From the NCBI GenBank assembly GCA_002633005.1, contig NMRA01000112.1, positions 690,659 through 754,658 on the forward strand: DNA of 64,000 bases, given 5' to 3'. The notes beneath the pieces were generated by a model. That model did no database searches. It saw only the letters and a list, made by a program, of their open reading frames with translations, and was not told the DNA's origin. The stretch comes from Phoronis australis. Lineage: Eukaryota; Phoronida; Phoronidae. Position numbers and translations under genes: made by a program. Positions 59,401-64,000 of the stretch are shown here, piece by piece (within the stretch, counting starts at the first letter, position 1; every line of letters begins with the position of its first letter).

Positions 59401-62400
59401 ATAAAGATTGGACAGTAAAAATCGACTTGGTCAGAATTTTCTACTCAAATGGGCATGGAACTCTACGAAATCAGCATCCTTCGGAAAAAAATCTTTGAAT
59501 ACCTTCTTTCACTTGATCACTTCAAATTACCCTCGATTTCTGATTTGTTGACAACAATGTCAAAAAACACCAAAATCAAAAATTCAAGGACCTTACTTTG
59601 TGACGTAAGACGTTCATGGTAGACGACCTTCGAGCATCCGGGTTTTTGGCGGACACTTCCGAAGCATTTCCGAAGCTCTCTTTTCGCGCGCCTACGAATG
59701 TTATTTGAATGCACTGCACATAACTTAACATCAGTTTGAATGTACTTAAACTCTGGTGATGAAAAACAACGTTGTTTATGACCGAAATACCACGGGTTGC
59801 TAACTACTAACGCTGGCCTACTGCGAAATCCTGCAGTTGCCGATAGGTGATTTACCGCAACTAAACGTGAGGTCAGACATCGGAAATCTTCGCCAAAAAC
59901 GAGTTTTCGTTGTCTTTCAACAAAGAGTAGCACATGATGTCTAGATAAAACACAAGATAAGCCAATTCTTGCAATTGAATTCTAGGTTAAGTGATAAAAT
60001 GAGCTATAAGAAGAAACGCATTACACGTAAATGGAAGGTTTTTTAGTAACCTCAATCATTTAAATTGGGAATAAATTTCTTGACCTTGACATAGGGGTTG
60101 CTTGCTGAAACTCGAAATTTTATTTTCGACAGACGTAAAAGTTAAAGTACAACAAGAATCCGTCATGTTGACTATTTTAGGTCGTTGAATTCAGAGTTTT
60201 GAAATTGTTTTAAAATTCCGTTGCCAATTCACCTCTCACGGGGATAATTTAATGGGATCAAGGAAAGATAAGGCGTCGGAGGTTTATGCAATACCAGTCT
60301 GAGGGAGATGTATGCAGATTTTATTTGGATTTGGAACAGCTGAACTTGGGAGCTTCGGCTCGGCAAAGTTTTAGTGTCCAACCTTGTCTCTTATAAATGG
60401 TTATGAGTCATCCTGAAATTTGAGCGCATATGGTCTTGGATAACATAGCACAGTGCATAATATCTAAAATTTCATATGAATTCAATCAGATGTTTCTGAG
60501 ACATAACGCTCCGAAGTTAAGCAAATTTGGAAATTTTTACCAGGGTCCTACGCAAAATTAAGTTGAAGCAAACAAACAAGACTCACGTCCATTGCCTGGT
60601 TCAGGAATCGGTCTCTCTTCCTACAAGAAACAAATTGGTTTCTTAGAGGAACATTTCTTTGCGGTCAAAGATTTCCTTGTTTTTTTTTTGTCAAAAATGC
60701 TTATTTCTCAGTAATCAATGACTTACAGTGTTTAAGTTAAAGGTACCTTTCACTATTTTAAGCTGCTAAAGAAACACAAAACAAATTAGGCATTTTACTC
60801 TCATATATTAGTACATTCTCAAGATTTTTCTTCCCATGATAGGACTTTTCATTTTGTTCATAACGAATTAAAGAAAGGCAAAAGTCCAGTGATGAGTGCA
60901 AACCCCAGTGAGAACTGTGCAATGCCTATTAAGAAAGGTGATCTTAGTTGACCTAATTACTAAGTAGTGACGTTTTGTCCACGTGGCAATGTCAAGTGTG
61001 CATTTTAGGAATATGGTGCATAGATGAACGGCGGAAATTTCCCTGAAAGATTCTCTGTCGCTGTGTCGCTTATGCCATGTTTGGAACTTTACCCACCGAC
61101 TCATTTGACCCCAGTTCGAGGCAGCCGGCTAAGATAACGTACTATTTTCAAACGCTGAAACTCATCAGTTAAGAGCTCAAAACATGGTAAAAACTGCTTA
61201 AACCCACCAATTTCATTTCAAAACACCAAAATAACTCCACCAGTCTCCCAACTGTCAAATTGGAACACCCGCGAACAATGATGATGTGTTAATTAGCTTA
61301 TCTAGAGTTACAAGTTGGATTGATTGGCTTACTGGTTCCCTGCAGCGTGCCGCTAGGTGTTGGCCAGCACGCAGGTATCACTTAATTTTCCTCTGAAAGT
61401 TTTTTTTTCACACCGGCGTTTCTGATTGGCTGGTCGAATTCTCAACAGGCAGCGCTTTTGCAAACAAACTGGCATGACTGATGGACTGAAGTGTAAATGT
61501 GGGTTGTTGTACAGACAAATCGGTGCTTAAAATTCATGTTCAGGAAATGTGAATGCTAGAAATTGTGGTTGTGCCTTTCGGAGGGAGTGCACCTTTCTAC
61601 CGTCGATGACCTTTATTTACGATACTGTCCTGTATCCATACAGTATGAATAACACACCGGTTAAATCGGCCAGATATGTTTTTATTGTACATGTATGTGC
61701 TTCAGGCACGAGGCTATGATATATTACTGCAGAAACGAAATAGTTGCTGCTACGCCACTTGCATGACAAGGCTAAAAATCGTTCATAGCCCGCCATTTTT
61801 CACGTCGTTGTAAAGCTAACCAATGACTGCCGAGGTTACATCAACCAATGCTAAAACGCGTGCTACTGCGTGATACCTGCGTGCTGGCTAGGCACGTATG
61901 GAACCAGCGAGGATTGATTGGTCGATACGTACATGTATTGTCGAGGCAACCAACCTTAGTCATCCTCCAGTGTGTTTTGTGTGAAAAGTCGTCAAATATT
62001 GCTGCTCGTTTCCCTTTTTATGGTAAAACAAAGAATTGTGTGTTACTGTATTTGTGGTGGTTGTGACAACTTAATACTGGACCAAGCCGTTGCTCTTTTC
62101 ACATTCTCGCGGGACATCAAAAAAGCGGGGACATGGCACAAGTTTGTACAAGAAACTAATGTGTTGTTGGACATGACACATTGTTGCTGAATGAGTTCTT
62201 GCGTCACTCTCATGTCCGTGGAACTAAGAAACTTTCAATTGAATTCACATTTCTTTAATATCTCGTTTTTTATGAATATTAAATCCACCTGTGTTATACG
62301 CAGTGCTATAAAGGAATGTTTCATGATGTGGACGAAGTAGTCACTTGTCTAAACAAGGAAAATTGTGATTTTAAGCACTTAAAAGTTACATTTAAAGAGA

Positions 62401-63135
62401 GCAATATACAGCATTAACTATTAACTCTTTATGTTGATATGCACTACTTTTAAGGACGAAGCTAGGGCGAACCCGTTTGCTTACTAGCGTTGTTGAGCAT
62501 TCCGTCACTTGGAGCATAGCCAATTTTTCTTCATTGACTCAGACCATCTGTCCAAAGATGGTGGGTACCTCATCTGCAGCTAAGGTTTCCATTAAAAGGG
62601 CGCTGTCTCATAAAATGGCGAGATAAAAACAACTAAAGACACTATGCGTGACGTTCTTGATGGCCGGTCCTTCCCTGTAGTTGTGTAACTCGCCAAAAGC
62701 GTAGGTCACGCTTTCTTGTTTAGCAGATTTGTAAGGAGTTTCCAAATTTGCTCCAAACCTTTGAGGGTTGACGAGAGTTGAAGAGCATTACTTTGTTTGA
62801 GGGAGCTGGGTGGGAAAGCTATATTAATATCTTCTAATAATGTTAAAACCGGGTTTAGTATATTTAATCCCAAAAGCTAAGCTTTGCTAATGGGAGGATT
62901 TGTGAAGTATGATCATAGTGGAGTGCGTGGACTGTCGTGTCAAGCAATGTCGGTGACGCACATCTGTTTTATAGCTGTTTCAACTGAACCGCTTCTCTCT
63001 TCAACATGCCACAAATTACCATTTTAACTTGGTTACCGATGTCGGTTACAATAATTTTATTTTAACTATTGAAACACTCACCATTCGAAGATCATCTTTT
63101 CCGTAAAGAACGGCAGACAAGTTTACGTCCGACAT
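53267..63135 (-). CDS. SORD: Sorbitol dehydrogenase (zinc-dependent medium-chain dehydrogenase), complete, 8 exons
   Basis: Oxidises sorbitol (and related polyols such as xylitol) to the ketose with NAD+, in the cytosol; second step of the polyol pathway. Exons: 63135-63082, 60620-60587, 58136-57966, 57693-57537, 56789-56605, 56412-56234, 55581-55460 and 53420-53267. All junctions are GT-AG and all phases agree, giving 351 residues, the usual family length. Catalytic zinc ligands are visible: Cys41 (CGTDVHYW), His68-Glu69 (LGHETSG) and Glu153 (EEGALIEP). The Rossmann motif GAGAIG is at 177-182, and Asp201 fits NAD preference. Cys98, 101, 104 and 112 (CLKCDYC...LC) form the structural-zinc lobe that mammalian SORD lacks but yeast, insect and bacterial relatives keep. 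The C-terminus reads KMMASGQLDVKPVIGERFPL, as in the family. No defect is seen, so the gene is probably functional. Confidence 0.95.
55460..55581 (-). CDS. SORD: SORD exon 7
   Basis: ATKPGGILALAGLAPAECKL then PLVKAAVREIDIKPVFKYGQ. Matches the human segment ATRSGGTLVLVGLG...AAIREVDIKGVFRY. Acceptor aattttggtag, donor gtaagtat; two bases are left over. Confidence 0.95.
56234..56412 (-). CDS. SORD: SORD exon 6
   Basis: (D)IVASRVEFAKTVGATHGVEI through ECTIDCSGSEGGIRLGLL. The Asp at the end of the second Rossmann strand and the IDCSGSE segment (human IECTGAE) are as in the family. Acceptor aaatatttcag, donor gtaatg, phase 0. Confidence 0.95.
56605..56789 (-). CDS. SORD: SORD exon 5: start of NAD-binding fold
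   Basis: LPDNLGFEEGALIEPAVVCV leads into PGKSVLVIGAGAIGCLTVLA. It carries the third catalytic ligand Glu153 and the dinucleotide-binding GxGxxG. Acceptor ataaattttcag, donor gtgtgt; one base is left over and completes Asp201. Confidence 0.95.
57537..57693 (-). CDS. SORD: SORD exon 4: structural zinc lobe
   Basis: Reads GDRVALEPSIACLKCDYCRN then GKLQLCPDTVLTKTDGCGHY, ARYCTQPQEFLH. The C-x2-C-x2-C-x7-C pattern is the full structural-zinc set. Acceptor actctgacag; donor gtgatt is weaker than the others but phase 2 matches exon 5. Confidence 0.93.
57966..58136 (-). CDS. SORD: SORD exon 3: catalytic zinc site
   Basis: Reads (Q)VQVKIHSVGVCGTDVHYWKR through ILGHETSGVISKLGHG to EYKI. It contains Cys41, His68 and Glu69 of the catalytic zinc site. 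There are two more residues between Cys and His than in human SORD. Acceptor cttggttgcag, donor gtaaatg. Confidence 0.95.
59517..59933 (-). other. 138-codon open frame inside SORD intron 2, unrecognised
   Basis: A basic open frame (MLLFVERQRKLVFGEDFRCL; later SNNIRRRAKRELRKCFGSVR) sits in the SORD intron on the same strand. No family is recognised and no splice sites link it to SORD, whose phases are complete without it. Probably part of an interspersed repeat. Confidence 0.15.
60587..60620 (-). CDS. SORD: SORD exon 2 (34-bp microexon)
   Basis: A 34-bp exon reading EERPIPEPGNG plus one base, between acceptor tttcttgtag and donor gtgagtc. Human SORD has ENYPIPEPGPNE here. Without this exon, exons 1 and 3 are out of phase and the PIPEPG motif is missing, which supports it despite its size. 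Confidence 0.9.
61328..61910 (-). mobile_element. Second, inverted copy of the 582-bp MITE family
   Basis: The reverse complement of this segment follows copy 1 through most of its length; for example gtgttattcatactgt-tggata-aggaca and aggcacaaccacaatt are shared. The ends are diverged (ctggttccctgc / ggaaccag). The 11-bp sequence ggattgattgg stands on both sides (61317-61327 and 61911-61921), a likely target-site duplication. It lies in SORD intron 1. Confidence 0.85.
63082..63135 (-). CDS. SORD: SORD exon 1
   Basis: MSDVNLSAVLYGKDDLRM, 18 codons, phase 0 at donor gtgagtg. It aligns with the N-terminal strand of sorbitol dehydrogenases (LSLVVHGPGDLRLE in human), which supports this Met as the start. 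Confidence 0.9.
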
Positions 63136-63762
63136 GTTTCAAAATATTAAGAACGAACAAGATAATTAAGAAGCCTACGTGGAGTAACCAACGGATGTTA
63201 TCTTTGACCCAAGTAAACAACGATAACTGCTTATCGTAGCGACACTATCGGAATGCCTTGTGAAAAGATTGTTTACGACATCACGGCCAATGGTGTTTGA
63301 AGCACTATAAAGATATTAAATGACATAAAACAGTCTCTTTCTCTCGTCGTTGACCGTAATCCTGCCAGCTACCAGCTTTGAGCCTTGAATTAGCTCCCGG
63401 GGACCTAATTTTTCTATCTGGGAGCTACTTTGCATAATTAGAATCACCTTTCTCATTTTTAAACAGGTGTTTCGTAGTCAGATAATCATGAACTTTTCTG
63501 CCACTTGGTGGATCAGATGTTCAAACTTCCTCAATCAAGGAGTGATGTTTCGTGTTGTCCAGATGACATTAAAATGTCTGCTTCCTTGTGGGTGTAATGT
63601 TTGTTTTGTTTACGTTTGTTAAAACTAACTAAACTATGATACGGTAAAATAATAATTGATTCTGGTCTGTCCCACCGACTCCAAAATGTGCTCGCCCGAA
63701 TCAGTTTCAGTCATGTTCTAGGGTTTTTTGTTTCAAAGCAGCACAAATACACTTAAGCAAAG
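63136..63762. promoter_or_regulatory. Putative divergent promoter region between SORD and the right-edge frame
   Basis: About 0.63 kb separates the SORD ATG (-) from the first ATG of the + strand reading at 63763. CCAAT occurs near 63290. No TATA box is evident for SORD. Divergent sharing is inference and depends on the right-edge gene being real. Confidence 0.3.
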
Positions 63763-63845
63763 ATGAGACTCAGCAAGGTTTGCCAAACGATGAGTGGGAA
63801 GCCCGCATATGTTTTTCTCGTGTTAAGTGAGTTTTCCTTTTTTAG

Positions 63846-64000
63846 CCAAAATAAAAAATACCGCATCACAGACTAGATCTTCAAAAAAAAAAAAACGAAG
63901 ACCAGAAGACGTACGAACAGAAGCGTTATTGGAAGAAATGGTGGACTTCCTCTCTGCGGATCTATCTAGATGGGAACGAACAGGAAATGCGTCAAGCATA
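63846..64000 (+). CDS. Possible exon of an unidentified gene, cut by the window edge
   Basis: After the pyrimidine-rich acceptor-like ttttccttttttag, a frame stays open to the end of the window: a lysine/arginine run (SSKKKKRRPEDVRTE) followed by acidic-amphipathic EALLEEMVDFLSADLSRWER. An ATG at 63763 starts a short hydrophobic stretch (KPAYVFLVLS), but it is in another frame and the gap is too small for a normal intron. No family is recognised. It would be transcribed divergently from SORD with under 0.7 kb between starts. Confidence 0.35.

Overview
The window is animal nuclear DNA: AT-rich, gene-poor, with GT-AG introns of 0.4-11 kb, many degenerate transposons and tandem repeats, and no bacterial-style operons. 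The intron positions, the somatomedin-B/7TM receptor and the dense Penelope-like and MITE debris suggest an anthozoan cnidarian (coral or anemone). That assignment is inference; no taxonomic marker such as rRNA is present.

Three genes can be assembled from the sequence, plus the start of a possible fourth. (1) A Cys-loop ligand-gated ion channel of the GABA-A/glycine-receptor branch lies on the + strand. Eight exons between about 11.3 and 41.9 kb cover everything from the N-terminal helix region to the stop after TM4; only the signal-peptide exon was not found. Reading phases agree at every junction. Its pore entrance carries Gly-Asp-Arg where anion channels carry Pro-Ala-Arg. (2) A two-exon secretin-like 7TM receptor with an N-terminal somatomedin-B domain lies on the - strand (36216-29926). 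It sits entirely inside the 11-kb channel intron between the two exons that encode the pore helix, and has its own TATA and CCAAT elements. (3) A complete eight-exon sorbitol dehydrogenase lies on the - strand (63135-53267, 351 aa). It keeps the catalytic zinc ligands and also the four-cysteine structural zinc motif that mammalian enzymes have lost. (4) An open + strand reading frame running off the right edge (63846-64000) may be an exon of another gene, placed head-to-head with the dehydrogenase.

Layout. 1-11 kb: no gene recognised; a broken LINE reverse transcriptase (about 2.7-3.4 kb, -), a long-TIR non-autonomous DNA transposon (5.83-6.71 kb) and a decayed ~280-bp satellite (6.95-8.33 kb). 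11.3-42 kb: the channel gene. Its introns hold a broken Penelope-like element (20.8-22.2 kb), a ~31-bp minisatellite of about 46 copies (22.2-23.64 kb), a 582-bp MITE (26.35-26.93 kb), a G-rich tract beside a splice donor (27.47-27.60 kb), and the nested receptor gene. 42-53 kb: intergenic, with tandem repeats, a GIY-YIG endonuclease scrap and a perfect-TIR MITE. 53.3-63.1 kb: the dehydrogenase; intron 1 holds a second, inverted copy of the 582-bp MITE family.

The three genes do not form a pathway. The channel and the receptor are both membrane signalling proteins and could influence each other only through their nested antisense arrangement; the dehydrogenase is a cytosolic polyol-pathway enzyme.
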